Below, piece after piece: positions 44,391-57,103 of a DNA stretch of 64,000 nucleotides. This DNA comes from Phycisphaerales bacterium (GTDB taxonomy: Bacteria; Planctomycetota; Phycisphaerae; Phycisphaerales; UBA1924): assembly GCA_017642965.1 (NCBI GenBank), contig JAEPOJ010000011.1, positions 1 through 64,000 of the forward strand. Reading direction: 5' to 3'. Made by a program: the position numbers and the translations under genes. The notes below the pieces were generated by a model. It had not been told where the DNA came from and did not search any database. It saw nothing but the letters and a program-made list of their open reading frames with translations. Each line of letters opens with the position of its first letter. Position 1 is the stretch's first letter.

Positions 44391-44834
44391 TCAATCCGGG
44401 CAAGGGCAGTTCCATTGCGCCCAAAAATCCTCTATGTCATTCACCATGTTTCTGAACTCCCCGAACTCAATCGGCTTCACAACATACCCGCTCGCATGAG
44501 CTGCGTACGCGCGTCTGCGATCCGCGTCATCGTCAGATGATGTAAGAACAACGACCGGAATCATGCTCAACGCCGGGCACGTGTTCATCTCCGCGATCAC
44601 ATCATGCCCGCTCAACCGGGGCATATTCAGATCCATCAGCACCAGGTCAGGGTGCTCTGCATTTTCGTAGGGATGCTCTTGCTTAAGGAAACTGAGGGCT
44701 TCCTCACCGTTACGCATTCTGGTCACACTGAGCTCTGAACCGACGCGGGCCATTGACATCTGAAACAGGTTTGCCTGGTCGTCGTCATCCTCGACAAGTA
44801 GAAAGTGTGTAGTACGATGAGCGATCTTGGACAT
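44391..44834 (-). CDS. Single-domain response regulator (receiver only)
   Basis: A 147-residue CheY-like protein with no output domain, close in form to the Rcp1 type that partners membrane or phytochrome kinases. Acidic pocket residues are in FLLVEDDDDQANLF, the phosphoacceptor is Asp68 in LVLMDLNMPRLSG, the Thr/Ser switch is VVVLTSSDDD, and Lys120 lies in YVVKPIEF. It is the first gene of an operon with the histidine kinase downstream, so the kinase is its likely phosphodonor. Without a DNA-binding or enzymatic domain it must act by protein contact or pass phosphate to another protein. Confidence 0.93.
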   Translation of the reverse strand: MSKIAHRTTHFLLVEDDDDQANLFQMSMARVGSELSVTRMRNGEEALSFLKQEHPYENAEHPDLVLMDLNMPRLSGHDVIAEMNTCPALSMIPVVVLTSSDDDADRRRAYAAHASGYVVKPIEFGEFRNMVNDIEDFWAQWNCPCPD

Positions 44835-44945
44835 TGCAAACTCCTCGACACCTAGGAACGCGATTGGTCCTCATCAGAGTATCGACTTTGATGCATCCTC
44901 ACTGCATCACGCACCTGCTTTTCGATGACATACCGCACCAAACGA

Positions 44946-44970
44946 AAAAACACCCCTGATAAAGGGGTGC
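44946..44970 (-). terminator. Rho-independent terminator downstream of glmS
   Basis: On the minus strand a 7-bp stem (CACCCCT / AGGGGTG, loop TTATC) is followed by six T residues. It lies about 135 bases beyond the glmS stop and upstream of the response regulator start, so it insulates the two-component operon from glmS transcription. Confidence 0.85.
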
Positions 44971-45105
44971 ATATCAAACTCATTATTGAGTTAATACACG
45001 CCATGCTCCCGACGCACACACCTAATCAGGGTGCACTAAGGCATCGGATCGAGTATCACATATTGCAGAACCACCACAAGTGACTTACTTGGAGAAACTC
45101 ACGCA

Positions 45106-46947
<1,842 letters not shown>

Positions 46948-47241
46948 GCTTGGGGCTCTCCGTGAATGCTCCGGGAAGGGAGTGGAATCTCTCTGGGTGA
47001 ATCGGCCGATCCGTCGGCGTGCATGATCCTACGACTCCGGGCGAAGCGGGTTCATCGACTCATCCAGAACGCAGTCCACACAATCCCCCCAGTTGCCCAT
47101 TTCACCCCCGGATCGGACGAAAAACCCACCCGCGGGCGGGGTAGTGCATACACTCATGTGGTTTAGGCACACCGAGTCACAACTCCCTTTTTATTGGACC
47201 CTGGCAGAACCCGGCAGGGCCATCGAAGGACACCCACACAT

Positions 47242-50697
<3,456 letters not shown>

Positions 50698-50755
50698 TGC
50701 TTCCGGCACGCCGCATTGATCGAACGAACTGATAGATCCGCGTATACGATATGAA

Positions 50756-51493
50756 ATGTCAAAGAACGCATTTCATCAGATTGGGTATCAGTTCCAGGGG
50801 CCTCAACAGATGGCCCAGTTCATCGAGAAACACGCCGCTGAGTTCAACACCATCCCAACACCAGTCGGCGGCGCGTACTCGGTGCTAACGACCGCAAACT
50901 GCGCACAAATCATCGCCCAGTATGATCCTCAGCACCACCTCATCGGGTGCCTACCACACATTGCCGGCAACTCCGCAATTGAAGCGAAGATCAGCGACAC
51001 ACTCGAAGACCCCCGCCACCCGCTCGACGGCATTGTTCTCGCTGACTTTGTCTCGACAGACGTGCCCTTCGCGTTCGACTGCCCGATGTATCGGGTCCAC
51101 CAGCAGCAACTCCTTCCAGAACGCGTGCACAAGCTCCAGATCTGCGCGTTCCCGATGCAGGCAGAGGTCTTTAAGAACGAGAAGCAGTTTAAGAAATCTC
51201 CGTACGGGAAGTTCGCCTCAGACGGATGCTTCATACCAAACGGGCTGTTTCGCCCAGACAACAAGCCCGTGGAGAAACCGATGCCTTTCGCAATCATGAC
51301 TGGCACGGTGACCGCATCGCACCACATGAAGAACAAGCTCACCAAAAGAACATTCTGGCATTGCGAACTGGCCACGTACGGCGGTTCCATCACCACGGCA
51401 TTCGACGCTTCGGACGTCAAGGTCAAGCCCACGAAGGGCACGCTGCTTGGCGGAACATTCCGCCTGAGCGCGCTGCCAGTAGCGGGTTCGTAA
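50756..51493 (+). CDS. Conserved-looking protein of unknown function
   Basis: A 245-residue soluble protein that I cannot assign to a family. It has no signal peptide or membrane helix. Notable elements are SVLTTANCAQIIAQYDPQHH, HPLDGIVLADFVSTDVPFAF and PMPFAIMTGTVTASHHMKNK, the last with a pair of His. Lys-rich loops lie at residues of about 140-160. The ORF has normal start context (ATG 50756) and no frameshift. It is flanked by carB upstream and a convergent DNA glycosylase. Composition is slightly AT-richer than carB, which could indicate a different history. Confidence 0.55.
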   Translation: MSKNAFHQIGYQFQGPQQMAQFIEKHAAEFNTIPTPVGGAYSVLTTANCAQIIAQYDPQHHLIGCLPHIAGNSAIEAKISDTLEDPRHPLDGIVLADFVSTDVPFAFDCPMYRVHQQQLLPERVHKLQICAFPMQAEVFKNEKQFKKSPYGKFASDGCFIPNGLFRPDNKPVEKPMPFAIMTGTVTASHHMKNKLTKRTFWHCELATYGGSITTAFDASDVKVKPTKGTLLGGTFRLSALPVAGS

Positions 51494-51499
51494 CTCGCT

Positions 51500-52450
51500 C
51501 TACAGGTTCGCCGCCGTGAAGGTCGTGCTTACCTGATCGCGTTCCCAGGTGTGCGACGGACCGGCCTTGCTCTCGTAGAACTGCCAGAGCTCGAACCAGT
51601 AGCTGCGGAACTTGTGATCGCCGAACGGTTCATAGTGTGCCTTGATCTTCTTGGTGATCTGCGCATCCGTCCCACTATACCCCAGCACATTCTTCGCGTG
51701 TCGGATGGTCTCGGTATCGATCGCCAGGCGTGAGCACCGCCCAAGCAGCTGCATGATGTTGCCCGCCGCGTAGGGGCCGATGCCCGGCAGCGTCAGCAGG
51801 AACGCGAACGCGTCGTCGTCGTGGGTGTCCGGGTCGCTCAGCCACGCCTCGTCGATCTCGCCCCTGTGGAACATCTTCGCGAGGTCCACCATCCGCTGAT
51901 CGCGGTAGCCCACACGGCAGCGCCCCCGAAGCGTGCCCACGCGCGTTCTCGACAGCTTCTTGGCGCTCGGGAACGAGTATGCCCCGCTGACGCTCTTCCG
52001 ACCGCACACCTCGCACAGCCGCCGATTCATGTTCACCGTGTTGGGCCACGCCACGTTGCAACTCGTGACCGTTTTGATCACGTCCTCGAACAGCGTGGGT
52101 GAGCGGAACAACCGCGCACGCCCGGACTTCTTCCATCGCGGATCGAGCTTGTGGAACGCTCGGATCTCCTCCGAGGTCAGGTCCAGACTCAGCATCCGTA
52201 TGATTTGCTCGCGGGCGCTCTGTTGCTCCTCACGCGTGAGCTTGCGGTCAAAGCGTGCCCGCAGCGACCCGTCATCGCGCTGATCGATCACGCACGCGCT
52301 GGGCGCGTCATCGAACTCCAGCACCCGCGAGAGCGACTGGTTGTTCACATCCCAGTAGTTGGGGACCAGCACGAAATACCCGTACGAGCACACGTCACGC
52401 GCGAGGTCAAAGTCACGGGGGGCGTCGATCTTGAGGGTGCTTCCTGGCAT
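51500..52450 (-). CDS. HhH-GPD DNA glycosylase (8-oxoguanine glycosylase-like)
   Basis: Base-excision repair enzyme that flips and removes damaged bases. From ATG 52450 it has 316 residues. An N-terminal Ogg-like domain (DLARDVCSYGYFVLVPNYWD) precedes a helical domain with SPTLFEDVIKTVTSCNVAWP. The helix-hairpin-helix is LPGIGPYAAGNIMQLLG, and the catalytic Asp follows in LAIDTETIRH. The Lys of bifunctional OGG1 enzymes would lie just after the hairpin helix; here ITKKIKAHYEPFG lies beyond the Asp, so lyase activity is uncertain. An extra Cys-rich bit (RRLCEVCGRKSV) may bind metal. It converges with the unknown gene at 50756. Confidence 0.85.
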   Translation of the reverse strand: MPGSTLKIDAPRDFDLARDVCSYGYFVLVPNYWDVNNQSLSRVLEFDDAPSACVIDQRDDGSLRARFDRKLTREEQQSAREQIIRMLSLDLTSEEIRAFHKLDPRWKKSGRARLFRSPTLFEDVIKTVTSCNVAWPNTVNMNRRLCEVCGRKSVSGAYSFPSAKKLSRTRVGTLRGRCRVGYRDQRMVDLAKMFHRGEIDEAWLSDPDTHDDDAFAFLLTLPGIGPYAAGNIMQLLGRCSRLAIDTETIRHAKNVLGYSGTDAQITKKIKAHYEPFGDHKFRSYWFELWQFYESKAGPSHTWERDQVSTTFTAANL

Positions 52451-52471
52451 ACGGGCATCATACGCGCGCAC

Positions 52472-52515
52472 AAAAAGACGCGCGGGGCTCATTGCTGAGC
52501 CCACGCGCGTACAAG
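52472..52515 (-). terminator. Rho-independent terminator after the PEP-CTERM gene
   Basis: A 15-bp stem with one bulged A (arms 52478-52491 and 52496-52510, loop TTGC) is followed on the minus strand by CTTTTTG. It lies about 40 bases past the PEP-CTERM stop. It is close to the start of the glycosylase gene, so it also shields that gene. Confidence 0.9.
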
Positions 52516-52551
52516 AGGGGTCCGGGCCCGCCCGGAAGGGCGGGGAATGTC

Positions 52552-53256
52552 TTAGCGACGACGACGGGCCGCGCCCATCGCACCGAGGCCGAGCAGCGCC
52601 ATTGCGGAGGGCGCCGGGACGGTGTTGATCGTCAGGTTGTCAATCAGAGCGCGAGGCCCGGAGTACTCGCTCCCGAAGGTCGCGTAGAGGTGAAGCGAAT
52701 CGAACTCTGCGCCACCGACGCTCAGGCTGCCGAAGGCGATGTTGTCGCGACCGCCCAGGTCCGAGATCGTGAACGAGTCCATCGCCACGACCGAGCCGTC
52801 CATGTACGCGTCGAGATGGTACTCGATGCCACCCCAAGGGCCGTTCTCGTAGTACGCGATCTCGAGCGATGCGAAATCGGCGATCTCGTCAAGGGTCATG
52901 GTGACCGTGGAGAGCGCACCGAGCGAGAGGTTATCCCCGACAACGTAGGTCGTGCCGAAGGTCAGCGCGTTGTTCGCGGAGCCCCAGCCCGGGAAGTCGT
53001 TGTACAGGAGGGTCGCGTTCTCAACGATGACCTCGTGACCGAGCCCGAAGATGCCGTCCGCATCGAACGTATCGCCGTTGGGGAACACGCCCGCGACGTT
53101 GTTGACGTCGGAGTAAGTCACACCGTTGTAGTGGAACGACTCGCCGTAGAAATCCTCGGTGAGATCGTCGTAGGTGCTGACCGTGGTCGAGCCCGCGCTG
53201 CTCATCGCCGCGCATGCGCCCAGGAGAGCCGTAATCGTGATTGCCTTGCTGTTCAT
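52552..53256 (-). CDS. PEP-CTERM sorting-domain protein
   Basis: Secreted protein that should be processed by an exosortase. ATG 53256 follows TTGGAGA and opens a signal peptide (MNSKAITITALLGACAAMSS). The middle 180 residues are beta-rich with Asp, Gly and Asn turns (for example YLDNLTIN-like strands near the end), as in a lectin-like surface fold. The C-terminus is a full sorting signal: VPAPSA, a hydrophobic helix MALLGLGAMGAA, and RRRR. This VPAPxA form with an Arg tail is typical of Phycisphaerae. The exosortase at 16177-17139 is the only one in the window and is the likely processing enzyme. Function of the mature protein is unknown. Confidence 0.9.
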   Translation of the reverse strand: MNSKAITITALLGACAAMSSAGSTTVSTYDDLTEDFYGESFHYNGVTYSDVNNVAGVFPNGDTFDADGIFGLGHEVIVENATLLYNDFPGWGSANNALTFGTTYVVGDNLSLGALSTVTMTLDEIADFASLEIAYYENGPWGGIEYHLDAYMDGSVVAMDSFTISDLGGRDNIAFGSLSVGGAEFDSLHLYATFGSEYSGPRALIDNLTINTVPAPSAMALLGLGAMGAARRRR

Positions 53257-53339
53257 GTCTCTGTCTCCAAATCTTGAGAACTTGTTAAACCACCCGTGCC
53301 ACCCCTCAGCTTCGGCACGCACTCGAAAGAACCAATCGT

Positions 53340-54587
53340 TTATCCACGCTCCCCCTTCGGGAGCATGGGATGCCTGTACACCACCGTGGCCGGCATGGGC
53401 GGGTACGCCATGCGGATGCGGTAAAGCTCGTAATCGCCCGGGTCCGCGTTGAGCCGCCCGAACACCGAGCGGGCCAAATCCGTGTAGCCGGGAATGTCCT
53501 GCGCCTGTGCGAGCGACACGCCCATCCCCAGCCGCTTCACATCGTCGCTCACACGGATCTCGTCCTTCTCGTCGAAGGTAATATCCGTCACCAGCTCGGA
53601 GAAGACCCGCACCTCACGCTCGACGTCGCCGAAGAGCCCCTTGTATACGAAGAGATCGAACTGGAGCATCTCCGTCGGGATCCGCACCCCAACGCCGAAG
53701 TGTGCCCGCCGACCCTCAGAGCTCGCGTAGGTCGGCGCGACGTTGCGAAGGATCTCGCCCGTCACCAGCGTCCGCTGACCCGTCAGCCCCACCTCGCCCG
53801 AGAGCAGTTCGTCCTGCATCATGCCCTGATCCACCTCCACGCGCCGCAGCGCGGGCATCGGGTCCGAGCAGAAATCCGAGATCACCGGCACGCCACCGCA
53901 ACGCGCTGCGCCATCCGCATCGATCGGCTGGCGGGTCATGCCCGTCCCGTCCTTCTGATCGTCGTCGATCAGGACCGACTGGTTGACGACCCAGCGCACG
54001 TTCGGGCGAGTCTGGCGGTAGCCCATCAGCCCGCGCACCTGCACCGAGTGGAAAAAGTCGGCCTTGTCCTCGCTGGGCATCAGCACGTTGAGTGACATCA
54101 GCACGCGGCACTGCACACCCAGCGTGTAGCTGTTGCCCAGGAACGCGTGCTGACGCCATTTTTCTTCTGTCTGCGTATCGCTCGCCTGCCCGACGCTCTC
54201 GATGAGCATCTCGAACTCGGCACGCGAGCCGGCGTGCGTCTTAATCACCACCTCGAGGCGCTCGAACGCCTCGCGGGCGTTCTCGATCAGCTCGCCCTCG
54301 ATCCCAGCGACCTTGGCGCTCTTGAGCCACGAACGCATGCTCTTGCTGGGCGGCATGTGGCGCGTCGCGATGAACGGGTCGTCGGCATAGGCAACCTTCA
54401 CAACCTGCCACGCGAGCTTGCGGTGGATGCCGAATGCATCGCTGACCGCCGTCACCGCTTTGGAACCCGGGCACTTCGTCTCGATGATCCGGGCGCAGGC
54501 CTCGCGGACCTGCGTCACCGCCTCGATCGTGTCGCTGGAGAAACGATCGGGCGAGGCGTCCGCGCCTTGGGTCTCGGTCTGGGTCAT
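53340..54587 (-). CDS. Protein of unknown function, possible helix-turn-helix N-terminus
   Basis: A 415-residue soluble protein that I do not recognise. ATG 54587 gives MTQTETQGADASPD; ATG 54599 is also in frame. Residues 25-60 (EACARIIETKCPGSKAVTAV then DAFGIHRKLAWQVVKVAY) look like a three-helix DNA-binding or adaptor segment. Residues 130-300 contain WRQHAFLGNSYTLGVQCRVL and paired short strands (VNQSVLIDDDQKD). The end is beta-rich with DPGDYELYRIRMAYPPMPAT. No signal peptide or membrane helix appears. It sits 83 bases from the PEP-CTERM gene start on the same strand, but no functional link is visible. Confidence 0.55.
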   Translation of the reverse strand: MTQTETQGADASPDRFSSDTIEAVTQVREACARIIETKCPGSKAVTAVSDAFGIHRKLAWQVVKVAYADDPFIATRHMPPSKSMRSWLKSAKVAGIEGELIENAREAFERLEVVIKTHAGSRAEFEMLIESVGQASDTQTEEKWRQHAFLGNSYTLGVQCRVLMSLNVLMPSEDKADFFHSVQVRGLMGYRQTRPNVRWVVNQSVLIDDDQKDGTGMTRQPIDADGAARCGGVPVISDFCSDPMPALRRVEVDQGMMQDELLSGEVGLTGQRTLVTGEILRNVAPTYASSEGRRAHFGVGVRIPTEMLQFDLFVYKGLFGDVEREVRVFSELVTDITFDEKDEIRVSDDVKRLGMGVSLAQAQDIPGYTDLARSVFGRLNADPGDYELYRIRMAYPPMPATVVYRHPMLPKGERG

Positions 54588-54716
54588 GCCGGGGGCCATG
54601 CACCCAACCTACCCGATGGCAGCCATGATTCAAGCGGTGTTTCTGAAACAAATAAAGAAAATTTTGCACGCCCTGAAGGCCTCACAACACGCCAGCTGGG
54701 CCCAGAACGTCGCTCA

Positions 54717-54733
54717 ACCCAATTTGTTTGGGT
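54717..54733. promoter_or_regulatory. Inverted repeat just upstream of the cupin gene
   Basis: ACCCAA and TTGGGT flank a 5-base TTTGT spacer, 11 bases before the cupin ATG, where a ribosome site would be expected. No Shine-Dalgarno sequence is evident. It could be an operator or an RNA hairpin that limits translation. Chance occurrence is possible at this size. Confidence 0.25.
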
Positions 54734-54744
54734 ATCATTTGGGC

Positions 54745-55140
54745 ATGCCAACCCCACACACACGACCCGCCACCATTAACATCGACGACAAGCTCGCCCA
54801 GATCAGCGCGACATGGACACCACACATCATCGCCGAGCTCAACGGCCAGCAGGTCAAGCTCGCCAAGCTCGAAGGCGAGTTCACCTGGCACGATCACGCC
54901 GACGAAGACGAGCTGTTCCTCGTGCTCACCGGACGCATCACCATGCAGATGCGCGATGAGTCCGCCCAGCAGCACGAGCAGATCGTCGAGCCCGGCGAGA
55001 TCATCGTCATCCCCCGCGGCATTGAGCACAACCCCATCGCCGCCGCGGGCACCAGCGTGCTCCTCTTCGAGCCCGCCGCCACCAAGCACACCGGCGACAA
55101 GGTGCTCGAACGCACCGTGGTCGATCAGCCGCGGATCTGA
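54745..55140 (+). CDS. Small cupin-domain protein
   Basis: A 131-residue single-domain cupin. The first motif is WHDHADEDELFLVLTGRITM (His-x-His and Glu metal ligands, then the Gly), and the second is PGEIIVIPRGIEHNPIAAAG, where the His that completes the site is in GIEHNP. It is of the small mannose-6-phosphate-isomerase-like kind found across bacteria, often of unknown substrate. ATG 54745 opens MPTPHTRPATINIDDKLAQI. A hairpin precedes the start. It converges with the methyltransferase gene, and is separated from the unknown gene at 53340-54587 by about 160 bases of divergent promoter space. Confidence 0.88.
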   Translation: MPTPHTRPATINIDDKLAQISATWTPHIIAELNGQQVKLAKLEGEFTWHDHADEDELFLVLTGRITMQMRDESAQQHEQIVEPGEIIVIPRGIEHNPIAAAGTSVLLFEPAATKHTGDKVLERTVVDQPRI

Positions 55141-55143
55141 GTC

Positions 55144-55827
55144 TTACGCGACTGCTGGCACATCCATCACGATTGTTGCATCGTGCCCATTGAGGTACTC
55201 ATGGCGCATCCGCACCAGCGGCGTGCGTTCCAGCGACCATTCCAGCAGCAGCACCGGGTCGAACCGCACCGCGGGCGGCAGCGCCGGGGTCCGCTCCCGG
55301 TTGTGACGCAGTGACAAGAAGTTGAATATAAGTGTACCGCGACCGGATTTGGTCAACGCATCCCAGAACCGGCCCAGCACTCGCACCGCGTCCTCGAACG
55401 CCAGCGTGTTGAGCGAGCCGGAGAACACGAAGACCTCCGCGCCCGCGTCGTTCACCAAGAGGTCCGGCAGCGACTCGTCCGCGACAAAGTCCCCCACCTC
55501 AATGAGGGTCCGATCGATCTCCTCGATCTCGATCCGCTCGCGCGCGTGCTCCGCCATCGCGTGCACGCCCTCGAGCCCGATGTAGGACTTGGGATAAGTT
55601 TCCGGGCGGTGCTTCCGGATGTAGATCGGGAAATCGCCGACGCCGCAGCCCAGGTCCGCGACAACCCGCCCCGTGAACCGCCCCATGTCGCACAGCACGC
55701 CGAATCGCGTATCCTGCGCCTCCTTGCTCATCCACAGCTGCGATTCAAACCCCGGCCCCTGACGGCGGGTGGCATCCTCATAGGGCTGCAGGTAGGAACG
55801 GTCGGGCTTCTTTTTTCCAAACGCCAT
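55144..55827 (-). CDS. Class I SAM-dependent methyltransferase-like protein
   Basis: ATG 55827 has GGAG seven bases upstream and opens MAFGKKKPDRSYLQPYED; codons further upstream in frame are translated repeat, not gene. The SAM-binding motif I is VVADLGCGVGDFPIYIRKH. SYIGLEGVHAMAEHARERIE supplies the acidic residue of strand 2, and the fold continues through LIFNFLSLRHNRER and a closing beta pair. Its 227 residues fit a minimal methyltransferase. The substrate is unknown. A REPIN-like element separates it from the PfkB kinase gene upstream on the same strand, so the two could be cotranscribed with the repeat in between. Confidence 0.8.
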   Translation of the reverse strand: MAFGKKKPDRSYLQPYEDATRRQGPGFESQLWMSKEAQDTRFGVLCDMGRFTGRVVADLGCGVGDFPIYIRKHRPETYPKSYIGLEGVHAMAEHARERIEIEEIDRTLIEVGDFVADESLPDLLVNDAGAEVFVFSGSLNTLAFEDAVRVLGRFWDALTKSGRGTLIFNFLSLRHNRERTPALPPAVRFDPVLLLEWSLERTPLVRMRHEYLNGHDATIVMDVPAVA

Positions 55828-55838
55828 GAGCATACTCC

Positions 55839-55929
55839 GGGTGCCACTACTCGACGCGAAGCGGCGCAGTAGTGCTCGTGGTGAGTTCAAAAGACGCTAC
55901 TGCGCGGCAAGCCGCGAGTAGTGGCACCC
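55839..55929. repeat. REPIN-like cloverleaf repeat, type B
   Basis: Two inverted REP-like units with a 24-base spacer. Perfect 15-base outer arms are 55839-55853 (GGGTGCCACTACTCG) and 55915-55929. Each arm continues into its own hairpin: left CGC-GAA-GCG (55855-55863), right GCGGC-AA-GCCGC (55904-55915). GCGCAGTAG (55864-55872) pairs with CTACTGCGC (55897-55905). The layout matches the type A repeat at 41999-42091, though the sequence differs. It begins next to the ribosome site of the methyltransferase gene and ends 12 bases before the PfkB stop. Confidence 0.85.
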
Positions 55930-55940
55930 TCGGAACAGAA

Positions 55941-56861
55941 TCAATCCAGCCGCACCATCTGAGCGAACTCATCAAATCGTTTATTCACGTCGCCGCGCGT
56001 GATCGAGCGCATCCGCTCCAGCGAGAAGGACTCGACATTGAAGCTCGCCACGATGGTGCCGTGCGCGAGGGCCTCGCGGACGGACTCGTACGAACCCAGA
56101 TCGTGCCCGCCGCGTGCGGCGAGTCGTCCCATCAACCCACCGGCGAACGAATCACCTGCCCCGGTCGGGTCAACCACATTCTCTGTCGGGTACGCCGGGA
56201 GGGCGCACAGCCCATCACGGTGCACCAGGATGCAGCCGTGCTCGCCCTTCTTGATAACCACGAACCGAGGCCCGAGCTCAAGCAGATGCTTGCCCGCGCT
56301 CACAGGGTTGCGATGCCCCGTGAACTGCTCCGCCTCGTCAAAGTTCAGGACCAACCCATCGACCTTACCCAGGAGCTGCGTCAGCTCGGGCTTGGCGATG
56401 TCGATCCACAGGTCCATCGTGTCCGCAACACTCAATGTCGGGTTCGCGACCTGATCGAGCATCCCCATCTGCACCATCGGGTGCGAGTTCGCGAGGAACA
56501 CGACCTCCGAGTCCTTGAACGACTCCGGCACGGCCGGCGGCGCTTCTTCCAAAACACCCAGATCGGTGAACAGGGTATCGCGATGATCCATGTCCTCGTG
56601 GTACTTGCCGCCCCAGCGGAATGTCTTAGAGCCGCTGCGGACTTCGAGGCCCTCAAGATCCAGCCCCTCGAACGACCTGAGGGTGTCCATGAACCCGTCG
56701 GGGAAGTCGTCGCCTACGGCTGCGACCATCCGCGTGTTTGTATAAAAGGAAGCGGCCGCGGCAAAATAGACCGCCGAACCACCCAGAAGGTCCTCATGAC
56801 GACCGCCACCCGGTGTTTCCACGGTGTCGATCCCGATCGTGCCTGTGACTATTAAACTCAT
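55941..56861 (-). CDS. PfkB-family carbohydrate kinase
   Basis: Ribokinase-fold sugar or nucleoside kinase. MSLIVTGTIGIDTVETPGGG opens the protein, and LGGSAVYFAAAASFY and MVAAVGDDFPDGFM cover the substrate-binding N-terminal sheet. The anion hole and catalytic base are in DPTGAGDSFAGGLMGRLA, with Asp as general base, which is the main family signature. Its 306 residues fit. Sequence does not choose between ribose, fructose, adenosine and other substrates. It is followed on the same strand, across a REPIN-like repeat, by a methyltransferase gene. Between this gene's start and the secreted protein at 57104 lies 240 bases of divergent promoter DNA. Confidence 0.9.
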   Translation of the reverse strand: MSLIVTGTIGIDTVETPGGGRHEDLLGGSAVYFAAAASFYTNTRMVAAVGDDFPDGFMDTLRSFEGLDLEGLEVRSGSKTFRWGGKYHEDMDHRDTLFTDLGVLEEAPPAVPESFKDSEVVFLANSHPMVQMGMLDQVANPTLSVADTMDLWIDIAKPELTQLLGKVDGLVLNFDEAEQFTGHRNPVSAGKHLLELGPRFVVIKKGEHGCILVHRDGLCALPAYPTENVVDPTGAGDSFAGGLMGRLAARGGHDLGSYESVREALAHGTIVASFNVESFSLERMRSITRGDVNKRFDEFAQMVRLD

Positions 56862-57103
56862 GGCGGATCATAGGGTTCGCACGCCCTGGTTGTGCCAGAC
56901 GTGCCAACAGTCTGTAAACGCCTTGCAAACAGAGTACCACCATCGCCCGGAATACCCCGCCAGAAAGCCCGTGCCTGAGCCATGAATATTGTGGTTCTGT
57001 TCAGAACTCGCTACGCTGGTTGCACACAGACGCGTGAGCGTCATGCGTCTACAAGTTCAGTGATCGCCCGCGAGGCATCACAAAGCGAAGAGTGGGGTAC
57101 AAC

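Noticed and set aside
46948-47241. Possible glmS ribozyme or pyrimidine-responsive leader in the glmS/carB gap.
   Set aside because: I could not find the pseudoknot core of the ribozyme or a clear terminator/antiterminator pair. The gap is simply a divergent promoter region.
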